Shown here one piece after another: positions 22,137 through 34,367 of a stretch of 64,000 nucleotides of DNA; the stretch's first letter is position 1; every line of letters begins with the position of its first letter. The notes under the pieces were generated by a model. The model saw nothing but the letters and a program-made list of their open reading frames with translations, was not told the DNA's origin and ran no database searches. Made by a program: the position numbers and the translations under genes. Source of the stretch: Liopterus haemorrhoidalis (taxonomy: Eukaryota > Arthropoda > Insecta > Coleoptera > Dytiscidae); assembly GCA_963971575.1 (NCBI GenBank), contig OZ020617.1, positions 41,326,606-41,390,605 on the forward strand. Direction: 5' to 3'.

Positions 22137-22936
22137 GGTCTTTGACAAAAGATTTGCATTAGTAATAATGTTCGGCCATTAGTTAAGTTATTATAAGTTA
22201 GTATTAGTTTTTTTCAAACAAATTGGGATTTTTGATTCAAAATTAGGTACAATTTTGGGACTAAAATACTTAGTAGAGATAGAATATGCAATGGAAAATT
22301 TGACATGGGAAAGCTTTATGTTCCAAGTCAAAAAGGAGACACGGTATATAAGTTCATGCATCTCGTAAGTTGCCACAAAACTTTGAAATGACAATTGACA
22401 AAAAACAATGCTTATTTTCTTTCATGTCAAACTTAAAATACATAGATACAGTAAATGATCCGACCGTCATAAACATAGTGTTACGCATAAGTTTAAAATA
22501 CGATATAAACCGATTTATGGTAATTTCCAAAAGGTGAATAAGCGCCAATTATATTAAGTCGGAGTCGGCGTCGGTACATTTTTACCGGGTCCAACTCAGA
22601 CTCCGATAAATAAAAATTGCTCTCCGACTTTACGATTTCGAATCGTAGTTCACAGCACTGGTTCGTAGTCGCATTTTTTTGGTGATTATGCTATCACGGT
22701 AGCATAATTGATCAATTTTACCACAAAAACTTTGGTCTCTGAAAGCTGGGGATGTTATTGACTTGAAGTACTAGGGACATTCAATAATTAAAGAGACAAA
22801 TTGATGCAGAAAAATAAAAAAGGTTTGTAGGGGGAGTTGGTACTTTCATGACTTTAGGTTGGCATCACTGGGATGAGTTGAGAACACCTGATGGATAAAA
22901 ATTGTTTTGTTTATAACCTCAGAATTGCATTTAACG

Positions 22937-23200
22937 ATGGCGTGTCAACTTGAAGTTTCCACATTAGTTGAACAACGTTCAGTGATTCGGTTTTTGCTTT
23001 CTGAAGGTGAAAAACCGGCTAAAATTTTTTCTCGAATAATTTTACAGTATCTTGTATGAATCGCGGAAATTTTTATAAGTGGGTAGAACAGTTCAAAAAT
23101 TTTCGAACCTCAGTGACTGACGAGCAAAGTCCTGGCCGGCCAGTTGAAGTGTCAACTCCTTCGCTTAAAAACCGCATTGACGACATTATTCGTGAAGACC
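22937..23200 (+). pseudogene. mariner-family transposase relic, N-terminal HTH part
   Basis: Starting from ATG 22937 the frame reads MACQLEVSTLVEQRSVIRFL, then LSEGEKPAKIF, and after a frameshift NRGNFYKWVEQF, SVTDEQSPGRPVE and TPSLKNRIDDIIRED. This is the paired HTH region and the DExxxGRP linker of insect mariner transposases. The frame breaks off at 23200, where a G-rich CAGTGGCGGAT sequence begins, so the catalytic part is replaced by another repeat. Confidence 0.72.
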
Positions 23201-23490
23201 AGTGGCGGATTATACGGTACGCGGACTAAGCGGCCGCGGGGGGGGCCGAGCTTGTGGGGGGCCCCAAAATTCAATGAGAAAAATATTTTTTCATTAAAAT
23301 TCTCAAAATTGATAAAATAAATAACCTGATATAATGCAAAATACTTTATTTTTCCTTGAAAATTGTTTTACAGTTTAAAATTTTTAAATTAATTTGTAAA
23401 TTGATTCAAATAAGCTTATTTTTGGCCTAATTGACTTTGGGGCCCCCTTATTTCTACCGCTTAGTTTTTATATATTGGTGCTAATTCACC
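23200..23490. mobile_element. hAT-like fragment beginning CAGTGGCGGATTATACGG
   Basis: The left end is hAT-like and followed by a G-rich run (CGGGGGGGGCC). About 200 bp on is the complementary GGGGCCCCCTTATTTC with ACCGCTTAG, mirroring GCGGACTAAGCGG near the left. A second terminus is not clear, so the right border is approximate. The element truncates the preceding mariner relic. Confidence 0.45.
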
Positions 23491-24260
23491 GAATGATTTA
23501 TTCCATAATGTATAAATATTCAGTCACATATTTTAGAAAAAAAAATTATAACATCATCTATTATCAACATAATAAATATAAATTGTCACTTTATTCTTAG
23601 AATATATATAAATCAGAATATCGATAAATTTCTTATGCAACCTCCATTAAAGTGAGAGTCGCAACGCGGATGTTTTTTGAGCTATTCAATAATATGTAAA
23701 ATAGTATGAAAGGCTAATTCAAACCAGGAAACTAATGGGAAATATCTCGTGTTAAATACTTCAAAGTCAGAGTTTATTATTGGAGTGAATCAGGCTTGAT
23801 TAACTCGTATAAATAACAGGGTACACTGACGCGCAATTGACAGTAAATTTAGAATTTGTCTTTTTGCGTTATTTATTTTATTGGCATTATAAGCAGCAAC
23901 TGGCAAAATATGTTTACGAAAGAACGAACTACAAAATAAACACGATGTTTCCTATAGCGATGAGTAACATGTAAGAGTAAAGTGACCAGACATCACGGAT
24001 TTGAAATGTTTATTTCGAAGTCCCGAAAAATGCCCTGCATTATACAAATCGTCCCGGATTAGATATGTTGCTCTTCGATTTTCTTCCGATGAACAATTTT
24101 CTTAGGATTATTCACTTCGCGCTCACCAAGCGAGAGTGATTTTGCCCTTCGTTCTTCAATCGATTGATAATGATTTTCTTGAACTGATGTCGCCGGGACC
24201 TTAAAAGCCGATCGGTTTTACATGCGTACTGTTAGCCACTGTAGCCACGGAACAGGATAA

Positions 24261-24650
24261 AGCCGGGTTTACATTGGTAGAGTAAAAGAGCTAGTATCTA
24301 GCGCAAGTACTACGCGCTTTACTTCACACATCTATTTCACAGATGATTTCAGAAATCATCAATTAATAAATCAATGTTACGCAATTTATGTAAATAAATT
24401 ATAACTTACCTGATATGGGGTTTTTTCTATTTGTTATGACAGGTTACCGCTTGCCGCCAATTTGAAATGAATCAATTTTGCGTAGTGGGGGAAAAGCTAG
24501 TAGCTAGTAAATACGTTGACGAGCTAGCTGCTATCCTAGCCCAATTACTAGGAGCTAGTACTCTACTAGTCACATTGTCAACTGTTTACACAGGTATAGT
24601 AACTAGTTCCTAGTTACTTACTCTTTTACTCTACCAATGTAAACCCGGCA
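24261..24650. mobile_element. PIF/Harbinger MITE, copy 1
   Basis: The termini GCCGGGTTTACATTGGTAGA and the inverted right end match, and continue as AGTAAAAGAGCTAGTA. TAA duplications flank both sides (24258-24260, 24651-24653), as is usual for Harbinger. The 390-bp copy shares termini and interior (for example TTTCAGAAATCATCAATTAA) with the 951-bp copy at 40283-41233, which still has transposase sequence; this one is therefore a deletion derivative. Confidence 0.92.
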
Positions 24651-25260
24651 TAAGGCGTAACAACGCACGGGCATTTATTTGTTATTGTGAAAACAATAGG
24701 CGTTTACGTTTAGTCAGATCAGTCCGAGCGATCCAAGTGCTCCCAATCCGTTCGTAAAGTCAGTAGGAACGTACATATTATAGTATTTCTAAAATGAAAT
24801 GGCCGCTCTTGTTTAGAAAAACTTAACAATGCCGTATTGGGTTTATGGCAGTAATCCCAAGACTCGTAGTAGTAAACAGAATATAAGAGGTATTAAGGGA
24901 ATTTTAAATTTAAATAACACTAGTTCAATTGAGTTTCTTCAAAACCATTAAGGATATTATCCAAATTTATAATCCTATTGTTTCTAAATTTTAGGGTACA
25001 ATAGTTTCTTTAGCATATTTATGCAAAAAATTATGTTAAAATAAAGAAATTTTAAGAAACTACTTTTTGTTCCTTAGTGTAGGTACATCTGAAGGCTTTC
25101 TTTTGATATCGCACAATAAATTTTAAAATAATAATATTTTTTTCAACGACAAATCACGATTTTCTTCGAAAAACAGAACAAGAATTCCTATTGTAGTATT
25201 CCGCTTCCTGTCAGTGTACGTTTTTGTGATTTTTTCAGACTTTTAGATTCACCCCTCCGG

Positions 25261-25414
25261 CAGAGGTGGATTTATGATCTTTCCGCCCCAAGGCTATAGT
25301 TACTCTGCCGTCCTAGTTAATTTAATATTATTATGTATTTTACAATATTCGGCGTTCCCTAAAATTTACGCCCTAGGCTTTAGCCTACTTAGCCTATGCG
25401 TAAATCCGCTCTTG
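25261..25414. mobile_element. hAT MITE, CAGAGGTGGATTTATG ends (154 bp)
   Basis: The right end inverted is CAAGAGCGGATTTACG, matching the left at most positions. The flanking octamers CCCTCCGG and CCGTCCGG differ at one base. No coding capacity. Confidence 0.8.
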
Positions 25415-25529
25415 CCGTCCGGAAAATAGGGTGGGGGACAAGTTAGGACAAATAGAGGTTTTTGAAAAATTTTGGCGAAAATTGAGTAAAAAAATTTTTT
25501 CCAAAATTTTTTGACACCCAAATCAAAGT

Positions 25530-25740
25530 TTTAAAAAATTATTGTTTTTTCGTCGCATACATATTTGTTTATATTTTTCCTGGGATGTGTTTTTTTGAAC
25601 TCTATAGTTTACATATATGTGGGTCAAAGAGTTGTACAAGCATGCTAAATTTCAACTTTCTAGGTCCAGCCGTTTGGCCGTAACGTTTTTAGTGTTTTCT
25701 TAGTGATCCCTACAAAACCCTAAAAAAAAAAAAAAAAACA
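25530..25740 (-). repeat. Dispersed repeat copy, inverted
   Basis: On the minus strand it reads GGGTTTTGTAGGGATCACTA, GCCAAACGGCTGGACCTAGA, and TTGAAATTTAGCATGCTTGT followed by ACAACTCTTTGACCCACAT. These lines are in the same order at 30774-30990. It is a 5' portion of that family. Confidence 0.7.
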
Positions 25741-26469
25741 GTTGTGGAGATTGTCTATCAGATATTTTACTCTTTAGAATACACCAATCCAGTGGTGGCG
25801 CCAGCCCTTAAAATTGTCCAGCAGTCCACATTTGCCCATCCCGGTGTTAGACCATCTGTTACCTGATCTTTTCATTTTTTGCGAGGTCCAAATGTTCCTT
25901 TTTCTTTATCATTCTGTCCTCTTTCATCAACAGTATTCTAGAAAGTTAAATACTTGAAATACCATTCTTTCTCCATAAATATTATCCACGTATCTCAAGC
26001 AACAAGCAACAAGCAACGGTATTCTAATTTTTGCGATAGCTAAGATTAAAGCACTCGTCCAACTAGCAGTTATGACTTGAGGTACAAAAGAATTAAAAGT
26101 GCACATGCCTCTGTAATGAATACAGGTGCATGTGTATTAATTAATGGACACAGTAACGTGTAATCTTAAGTTAGGTATAGTTTAATGATTTTGTTGTTTA
26201 GTGTGAAATCGTGAGCGAATATATACTTCAAGTTCATCTTAGCTAAGTGATAATTAAATTTGATTATAGATTTTATGGAGAATATGAGTTAATATTGTAC
26301 GTTTTTGAGTATAAAGTGTGTGAATTTTATGTGTTTTCTTTTTTGTGTGATCTTACAAGCATAATCTAGTATGTTTTAGGTTCGTTTGAGCATTGTACAT
26401 AGCAGAGTTTCCCAAACTGTGCTCCGCGAGCGTCTACTAGTACTCCGCGATTTACTAGTGTTATATATA

Positions 26470-27527
26470 CAGGATGTTTGTTTGAAACGCCGCACCTCGA
26501 ATAACTCCTTTATTTTAAGAGATACAAAAAATTATTCAGAAGAAAAGTTAAACTAGACAAAAGGGCACACCTAAGGTCTATAATAAGAATTCTGCATCAC
26601 TTCCAATTCCAACGGAAAATGTTTCAACTTTTTATCTAGCATAGGGAATCGGTACTTTAATTTTTTTTCTTGAAAGTACATTGAATCAGCTTTACAAGGA
26701 TATCAAAATATCATACTTTAATTTTAACCATTTCAAAATGGCGACCATTTATTTACAAAATAATAAATAACATAAATCGTACAAAGTTAAACATAACAAG
26801 CTTTGAAAATGAATTTGTTACATAAAAAAACCAATTAAAACCTGCAAATTCTCTTGCCTGTTAGTACGAGTTTGATATTAAAAGTGATAAGATCAAATTA
26901 TGGCTAACTTACGTTATTCAAATGAAGAAATGACATATATGGTTCTGACATTCGGGAAATGTCAAATAAATTCTGTAAGAGCCCAGCAACTCTACAAAAA
27001 AGGTATCCTGAAGGTAAAGGTTAGAGGACTTAGAACATAGGGTAAGAACATCCATCAGGGAAATTCAGGAGTATATCGTTCTAAATGTAATGGAAGAGTT
27101 TTTATTACGAATGAGAAAATGTGTGGATAATAACGGCGGTGATATTGAACATTTTTAATTTTTCCTTAGTTTATTACTAACTTTTTGTTTCATTGTTTTT
27201 CCTAGTTACATAATGTTATATCTTTTTATAATTTAGTTTCTACGATTTTTATTTTATTTATTATTTTGTAAATAAATGGTCGCCATTTTGAAATGGTTAA
27301 AATTAAAGTATTATATTTTGATATCTTTGTAAACCTGATTAGTACCTATTCCCTATGCTAGATAAAAAGTTGAAACAATTTCTGCTGAAACCGGAAGTGA
27401 TGCAGAATTCTTATTATAGACTTTAAATGGGCTCTTTTGTCTAGTTTAACTTTTCTTCTGAAGAATTATTTGTATCTCTTAAAATAAAGGAGTTATTCGA
27501 GGTGCGGCGTTTCAAACAAACACCCTG
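26470..27527 (+). mobile_element. DUF4817-type mariner-like element with ~300-bp TIRs
   Basis: The left end CAGGATGTTTGTTTGAAACG and the inverted right end CAGGGTGTTTGTTTGAAACG continue as inverted repeats through GAATTCTGCATCACTTCC and CAACTTTTTATCTAGCATAG up to ATTTCAAAATGGCGACCATT, about 300 bp each. The ends are flanked by TA in a TATATA context on both sides. Only about 400 bp lie between the TIRs, holding the two ends of a transposase. It inserted into the hAT MITE at 26403-27606. Confidence 0.85.
26900..27158 (+). pseudogene. Internally deleted DUF4817-type transposase
   Basis: ATG at 26900 begins MANLRYSNEEMTYMVLTFGK, then CQINSVRAQQLYKK and, in another frame, RYPEG. This is the N-terminal motif of the DUF4817/HTH domain in insect mariner-like proteins (sNEEmadMvxxyGxaxxNxraAxrLYxeRYPxR). 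The other end is MEEFLLRMRKCVDNNGGDIE-HF and a stop at 27156-27158, the family's usual C-terminus. Everything between, including the catalytic domain, is deleted. It cannot make an active enzyme. Confidence 0.78.
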
Positions 27528-27966
27528 TATATAGCAACGATAGTGCTCCTCGACGAATTCTTCTCGTGAAAAGTGCTCCGCGGCTCAAAAAGTTTGGGAA
27601 ACTCTGGTATATAGAGTTGAGATAAAGTATGGAACCATGGAAATATTCCTGAAATGGATATGATGATTTTAATGAAATTTTGGGAAAAGTTTTCCATTGA
27701 GCTTCCAGTTTAACTGGAAACACCACCAACTTTTCTATTTTAAATAGAACACCTCTATATTCTAACATATTTTAATACCTGTTTTTTCTGTCTCCAAAAG
27801 ATTATAAATCTTAATCCTATGGATTTCTTTCTATTGGAAGACTTAAAATAAGGGATGCGCCGTAGAGAATGATATGTAATTTACGTGTATATTCTACATG
27901 TAATCTACACGTAATCTACCTTATAATTTGTCTACGTTTTGAAGACAACAATGGAGACTTATGGTG

Positions 27967-28186
27967 CAATTCTATGTAAACCTGTAAGCTTACAAAAAAT
28001 CTGTAAGAAACTGTCCATAACAACACATAAAACAACTAGTTAGATACGATCGTCTGTAGCTTACAGAATTGTGCGGCAATTCTGTGGCAAACAAGTAAGC
28101 TTACAGACCAAATCTATAAGAAACTGTCCAGAACAACACATAAAACAACTCGATACGATCGTCTATAACTTACAGATTTGCCGCAT
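27967..28186. repeat. Two-copy tandem duplication, 110-bp unit
   Basis: CAATTCT at 27967 and at 28077 start two units sharing GTAAGCTTACA, AAGAAACTGTCCA, AACAACACATAAAACAACT, GATACGATCGTCT and CTTACAGA. The units are roughly 85% alike. GTAAGCTTAC is a palindrome. Not coding. Confidence 0.8.
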
Positions 28187-30286
28187 TAGTCTGAATTGCA
28201 CTGTTAACCTAAAATTATTATATTTGTTTTGAGTACGACTTTAGCTATTAGATTTTTATTTGATCTTTTGTTTATCTTTTCTGTTGAGTTGTGAGTATGA
28301 TTTGAGTTGTATGCGATTTTAAAGTGAATATTTTTTGTTTAATTCTTGTCAGGATAATGAAGCGTTAATTTTGAATGTGAAAACAAGCTGCCCCAAATTT
28401 TTTATAGTATTTTTGAAAATTCATTACAATTGGTTGTATTATATCTTTATTTCTAAATTGTTTCATGTATTGTTTTATTTCATGCTTTCTTGACAGCATT
28501 GGAAATATGTAAAGGTGCGTATTAGATTTATTTTGTGTATTTTCAAGGAAAAATACTTTATAACTCCAGTTAAATAATATAATAGGTCTTCATAGATGAA
28601 GTTTAGGTTTTCGAGGCTCCTATGAGAAGGCTATCATAAGAAGTATTGAATTAGTTACAAAAAGACACCGGACGGCTATCTTTAATGAGTGCCCGGCTGA
28701 AAAATGGCTAAAAAGCGACACTACAGGAATAATGGATTGATACTTAACAGATCAAGATGAAGGACTTGTGTGAGTGAGATCAAAACTCCCAAGAGCACCC
28801 AAGAAGAGAGAAGATAGATAAAGAAAGAGAATAATACATTAGACTTGTATAAATATATAGCTCTTTGTCGCTTCCTGCTTAAGGCATCTATTTTCCTAAA
28901 TTTTTATGCAACTAAAATTATCGAAACGGCGCCACTATCGCCTTTTGACATGAAGAGGGATACTTATCTGTCAAAGTATGTAAACAATATTGGTTTATAA
29001 TCAATTTTTGGTCAAAATATGTTTTTTTTTGCTGTATACAGTACATGTGAATTATAATTGAGTATTAAAAAGTGTACAAATATATGTGAGAAAATTTATG
29101 ACATATTTTTCTGTTTGTAAATAATTATTTTCAGGGGCTATAATGTTGCGCTAGGCTCACAGAGAAAATAAAATATACTTAAAATCTACACATTCTTCTA
29201 GAAATTTTATAGAAAAAGAACCGTCAATTTCTTCCACACAAGATTATTGCCACATATTTTCAAACTAACACGTTCGAAAAATCCATCTGAAATAACAGGG
29301 GTTTTTAATTATATTAACTATAGTTTAGTCAACATTAAACGATTTTCTTGCACAAGTGAGGCAGGAAAAGTGAAATATTCAACGTTAACAGATTGTTAAA
29401 AACATCTGAACAGCAGAAATTCTCTTCAATAAATTGAAGCAAAATTTTAGTAACATAATAAAGAAACTTTCTTCTTCACTTGTAGCAAAATATGTATAAA
29501 TGGTATATATATTTATTAATTTTTTAACGCATTTTTCTCGTATGTATTAAAATTAAATTACAAAACTAAATATTATGAACTTCCTTTCATAATAGTAATA
29601 TTAAACTTATTTATTTCTTCTTTAGAAAATATTTGTGATTTTTTTTTGCTTAATATCCAACTGATTGTCATTTAAGATAAGCTAAAAGCTTGGAATATAT
29701 ACTTATATCTACATTGTTATTAATAATTAATGTGTCTTTCAATTTCGAGTACGTGGACTATAATGTGGATGATTTAAAATTTCTTGATGTTTCCTCGAAA
29801 TAAGCTAATATTATTATTACTCGTTCTGTAAAGAAATGTATGGTGTAATCAAAATAAAATTTGATTACGCCATTCCATGAACAAGTCATATTCTTTTAAA
29901 TAAACATATTTAGATTATTGAGGCAATAAGTTTTGCTCTGCCTCATTTGCCGTTCGATTATATCTTCTGGAGTACATATTTCAATATCTGAATCTTTTTG
30001 GAATTCCATATTTATATATTTCACAATATTTAAGATCACAAATTGCAAATTGATTTGAATTGTTTTCAAAGCTGACTGAGAGCATGTACCTTGTTGTGAA
30101 GACAACACCACCTCCAGAGACGAAATTGACTATTATAAGACGAATCGGTATTACTTCAATAGTTTGCCGACAAGAATTGCAAGATATAAATGTAAATTAG
30201 GTTTGCTATACTCTCAGTGGCAAATATTCCTTTTGTCGCCACGTATTTTGGCTTCAAAACATTGAATGCTAAAGTATAGTTTATAG
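28187..30286. other. Intronic stretch without recognisable gene
   Basis: AT-rich intron with no supported exon. The minus-strand frame at 29896-30111 (71 codons) shows no family resemblance. Confidence 0.5.
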
Positions 30287-30595
30287 CAGCAGTGGGCAAA
30301 CCGCGGCCCTTGATAGTGTTACATGCGTCCCTTCAAGAATTACTAGTTGTTAACAGTTGATGAGTTTAAGAGTGTTAGATTTAACACTGTTTAATATATA
30401 TATACTATAAATGATGCCCTAAAAAAAAGGTCTTCACTTTTAAAATCCAAGTGATGAACTAAAAAACAAAAAGGTTCTTATTTCTAAAATCCAAGTGATG
30501 ACCTAAAAAAAAGTCCCCATTGTTTTTTGGGCAGCCTTTTTAGTCATACTATTTGCGCAAACTGGCCCTTTTCAAAAAAAGTTTGCCCACCGCTG
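30287..30595. mobile_element. hAT MITE, CAGCAGTGGGCAAAC ends
   Basis: The inverted right end is CAGCGGTGGGCAAACTTTTT. Flanking octamers GTTTATAG and TTTCATAG agree at 6 of 8 positions. Inside are two tandem copies of an AAATCCAAGTGATGA-based unit (30442-30509) followed by A-rich linkers. No coding capacity. Confidence 0.8.
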
Positions 30596-30773
30596 TTTCA
30601 TAGTATGCGACGTCTATAACGGGCGTGCTTGCAGCCGTGGAAGAACTTGTGTAAACCCCATTAGTTTGTATTGTTCTTATGACAAGAGTGAAAAAATGAC
30701 ACGTTATGGCACCTTTTTTCTTGCTTTTTATTTTTTTAACTCTCACCATACTAACACAAGTGAAATACAGTAG

Positions 30774-31440
30774 TTTTTAGGGTTTTGTAGGTATGACGAA
30801 AAAACCCTTATACCGTCATTTTGTCGTCTGTCTGTCTGTCTGTCTGTCTGTTCGGTAAAAATTGTAGCCAAACGGCTAAACCTAGAGAGTTGAAATTTGG
30901 TATGCTTATACTACTCTTTGACCCGCACATAGGAAAAATACTAAAACATCTAAAAAACATACCCCCCGAAAAATATAAACAAATATGTGCTCATCGAAAA
31001 CAAAAATATTTTTTTTAAATTCTGGGTAGGATATCAAATGAAAGCCCTTAGTACGTGGATTAACGATCAAATTTTTATTTTTGCAAAATAAATGATATTG
31101 ATGCGATTTTTGCCAAAATAGTGCAAAAAAATTTTTGTCCCACAACCTGTAGCCCAGATGGTTTAAACTAAAAATCTGAAAAAATTCTAAGTAATGTATA
31201 TTGGTGTGAACCGGAATAGTACAACAGGAATTTTTGATCAGATTATGTTTTCGGAAAATAACGCATTTTTTGTGTTTTTAACTACAATATGTAAAATATT
31301 TAATCCGCTATTTAAGAGAGTAAACGAGTGAACATCTATAGTCCAGTGGTAATGTTATCGCTTAGTATTGCAACTTACGAAGCGATAACGTTCGAACTCG
31401 GTTCAAATCCCATCAATTTTTATTTTTTCTGTTTTTTTTT
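30774..31440 (+). repeat. Long copy of the GTAGGTATGACG / GTCTG dispersed repeat
   Basis: Begins TTTTTAGGGTTTTGTAGGTA, then a (GTCT)n run at 30826-30850, CCAAACGGCTAAACCTAGAG, TTGAAATTTGGTATGCTTAT, CTCTTTGACCCGCACAT, and later CTGAAAAAATTCTAAGTAAT and TGAACCGGAATAGT. Segments in the same order occur inverted at 25530-25740, 33420-34110 and 58600-58830, and forward at 59420-59465. It has no open frame and no obvious TIR. A tRNA-like module sits near its 3' part. The class (SINE-like, Helitron-like or satellite-like) is undecided. Confidence 0.65.
31337..31412 (+). other. tRNA-like pol III box module
   Basis: TAGTCCAGTGG (31339-31349) fits an A box and GGTTCAAATCC (31400-31410) a B box, about 50 bp apart as in tRNAs. 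Between them GTTATCGCTT (31354-31363) and AAGCGATAAC (31380-31389) form a perfect 10-bp stem with a 16-nt loop, which is longer than an anticodon arm. An acceptor stem is not evident, so it is not a tRNA gene. Comparable but weaker modules follow at 13676-13725 and 55288-55350. Confidence 0.45.
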
Positions 31441-31764
31441 GCATTTTTATTTTGTTTAAATTATTTTGTCAAAATTCTAGTTATATTTTGGCAAATGTTG
31501 CATTTAATTTTTAAAAGCGTAAACTTAATAACCAGTGGGAAGTGTTGAAATGTTTGAATGTATACGAAATCAGAGGGCGGGGCTAATGATTTAAGCAACC
31601 AATAGAAGCCATAGGCGCAATTTTCAAAATTTTAATTAACCTTGCTATGTAAAAAAAATACTGCACATATTTAGAAACTTAAATAATGGTATTAGGCATT
31701 CGAATTAAAATTCATAAAAAAATATTTTGACATAAAATTTGTTTTGGCATCTCAAATAATCATC

Positions 31765-32410
31765 ATTCAGTTACTAAATACCTGCAAAACCCTGAAATGT
31801 GTGAAAATTCACACTTCACATCAATTTTTTTAATAGAAGTAGAAAAATGAAATATTTTGTATATACAGAAATGCCTCATGATGTTTCAGGTTACACGCTT
31901 AGCAAGGTTAATCCCGCCCGGGTATTAAAGATATATTTTTCACCCTTTTCAAGTGAAATAACTACAATCCATTCAATGAGTAAACTGTAGTAATTTTATA
32001 AAACGGGACACATAATAACAGATCTGATATTAGAACAGTAATTGCACGAAACAGAAAGTTATAACAGTATTTAATCTAATTAAATATATCGTGATGTAAA
32101 TGTTGATCAATGAGTAATGTGATGATGGTAGGTTAGTTCTTTAAAAGGCCGCGCACTGAGATCACGTCCAGCGGCACTTGTACTGCCCTTTTATGTGCAA
32201 TTAGGCTAAAACAGGCCTCACCTTTCAATACCACACTTAAATTTCGTCTCAACTCAATCTTGTCATAACAAGTTGCAATCAAAAATACAATACAATTTTT
32301 TAAATCTTAAATAGACTTATTATTTGTTGACAGACAGTGTTGTTAAAATTAATGTGAAGTGTGAATTTTCACACTTTTTAGGGTTTCGTAGATATCTAGT
32401 AAGAGACAAC
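31765..32410. repeat. Inverted-repeat pair around a 0.5-kb core
   Basis: GATGTGAAGTGTGAATTTTC on the minus strand near 31825 and AATGTGAAGTGTGAATTTTC at about 32350 are inverted copies. Each continues through CACAC to a GGGTTTYGYAG and TATYTAGTAA line. Arms are about 65 bp. A related tandem pair is at 58252-58570. The 77-codon frame at 32324-32557 overlaps the right arm and looks accidental. Confidence 0.55.
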
Positions 32411-33419
32411 ATTTTGGACTTGTCAGATTATCGTGTAAGTTGTTTATACTCAGGGAGGATTTACATGACCGACGCCTGCCGGTATAGTCCGTACCAAAAT
32501 AGTTTTGAAGATCGCAATAAAATAAGAAAAGTTAGGGAACTCATAAAATTACAATAGAAGAGATATAACTAGGCGTGTCAACCCATAGCCGCAGGTATTA
32601 GTTTTTCACATTACGCATCTTACTTAAAGGATTAACAAAAACAAGTATACTTATTTATAGTTAGTACTTAAATGTATGTATGCGCCACTGACTGTTGACT
32701 GTTTACAACGTGGTTGTAAACATGAACCCTAGTTCTTCTGTAGTTACAATGTGATTATAGTTATACGGGATAATTGTTCTATGCCGATCTTCAAAAATAA
32801 TACGGTATGTTTTATATGATGCAATCAGGAAGGTCATAAAAATTAGGCGATGCTTTTGGTTCGGAAAAAGAACTATTGTCTTGTTTCATTCGCTATATAC
32901 ACAGCTGCAATAGAAGCGCTTTATATGCAAAAACTCATACGTTTATCTGAATTTATTCAAATTTAACAAACAAAGATAAAAATTACGGACGTACGTTGGG
33001 TTTGAGAAGTTCGCAGACGTGATTTTTTACTTTTTCATTGAACTCTGTGAAATAGATATATATGTATATTTATCGGTTCTCTGTCGATCAATCGGCATGT
33101 AATAGCTCGTGAACTTAAAGGCTATTCCAAACCTTTAGGCGGAACTAAATGGAATTTAAATTTTCTCAAGTTGTCACTAATTTTTTATATATTGAAGCAG
33201 GCTTTTCAAAATGATCAAAAGCTTCAGTTAATCGGTAAAAGTTACTAGATTTGATAAACTAGTTCCGCCCAAACCAAAGAAACAACCTATATACAAACGT
33301 GTCAGAAACATTTTTTTTTTTTTGATAACCGATTTTCTCCGGTTAAAAGTATAAAGAGCTTTCAGTATCTCACATCAAATAAATAATAAAAAAAGAAAAC
33401 GTTTAAAACTACAAAAAAT
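32411..33419. other. Intronic stretch without recognisable gene
   Basis: No exon or repeat that I can support. Confidence 0.5.
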
Positions 33420-34110
33420 ACATATTTTTCGATAATATAATCTGATTTTCGAAATTAAATTTCGAGTGTACTATTCCGGTACGTATCTACGAGTATATGC
33501 AATACTCTGAATTTTTCAGATTTTTAAACAAGCTCTTTTAGAAGATGAGGCGTAAGACAAACATTTTTGACAGATCTTTTACAAAAACTGCATCACAATA
33601 AAAATAAAAAAAGTCTGGCTATCTAAGACGTTTTATTTGATGTTCCAGAAAAAAAAAAATTAATAAATAATTAGAAAAACTCCACAACTTTCTAAAAAAT
33701 GATCTGATCAACAACTTCGAGCGTATTTCGGATCATATTAATGACCACTAATTTGAGTTTTTCCATATTTTTAACCAATCAGTCTGGGAAATATAGTGGG
33801 GGACTAGGGAAAAATGTGGCATTAGGGGTCTGAGAAATAGGTGGGGGGGATAGAGTGGGGGAATCAGGGTATTTTTTTGACAAATTGTCGGCAAAATCGC
33901 GATTTTTTTTTTTTTCGCTACTTCACGTATTAAGAGCTTCTAATGTGATACCCCAATCGAAAATTAAAGAAAAATAAAAACCATTTTTCATAAAATGCAT
34001 TTTTTATTTTTTGAACAATAAGTTTCTATATAATAAGTATCATCTTATCTTTTTCCTGTATCTGGATTATAGAACATGCCAAATTTCAACTTTCTAGAAC
34101 TAGACATTTG
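33420..34110 (-). repeat. Dispersed repeat copy, inverted
   Basis: On the minus strand it contains CTAGAAAGTTGAAATTTGGC (near 34095), and later CTGAAAAATTCAGAGTATTG and ACCGGAATAGTACACTCGAA, in the same order as the family at 30774. A G-rich interval (33790-33860) resembles the GGGTGGGGGACAAGTTAGG line next to the inverted copy at 25430. Confidence 0.6.
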
Positions 34111-34367
34111 TATTATAATAAAACTCCAATTTCCGAAATGAGAGGTAATAATTGCAGTGGATAAGACACACGAGGATGAAAAAGTGCAGAATTGCAAAGA
34201 TCTTCACAAAAAAATTGGACATCCGTCGATCAGTGGTAAGACCTTGCAAAAAATTGATATCAACTGAAAATACATCAAGTGTTGATAGAGAAAGTACCTA
34301 AAAAGATCAACTTACTTAATAGAATACAGTGGAGAAATGTGCAATTTGTTGAAATTTGTGTCTAGAA

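Larger units (their letters stand above)
26403..27606. mobile_element. hAT MITE (CAGAGTTTCCCAAACT) split by a second transposon
   Basis: The outer ends CAGAGTTTCCCAAACTGTGC and the inverted CAGAGTTTCCCAAACTTTTT match; flanking octamers GTACATAG and GTATATAG differ at one base. Without the insert at 26470-27527 the MITE would be about 146 bp, containing several GTGCTCCGCG motifs. Confidence 0.85.

Noticed and set aside
31337..31412. Functional tRNA gene
   Set aside because: A and B boxes are present, but no acceptor stem or 7-nt anticodon loop can be drawn; the module recurs in a dispersed repeat.
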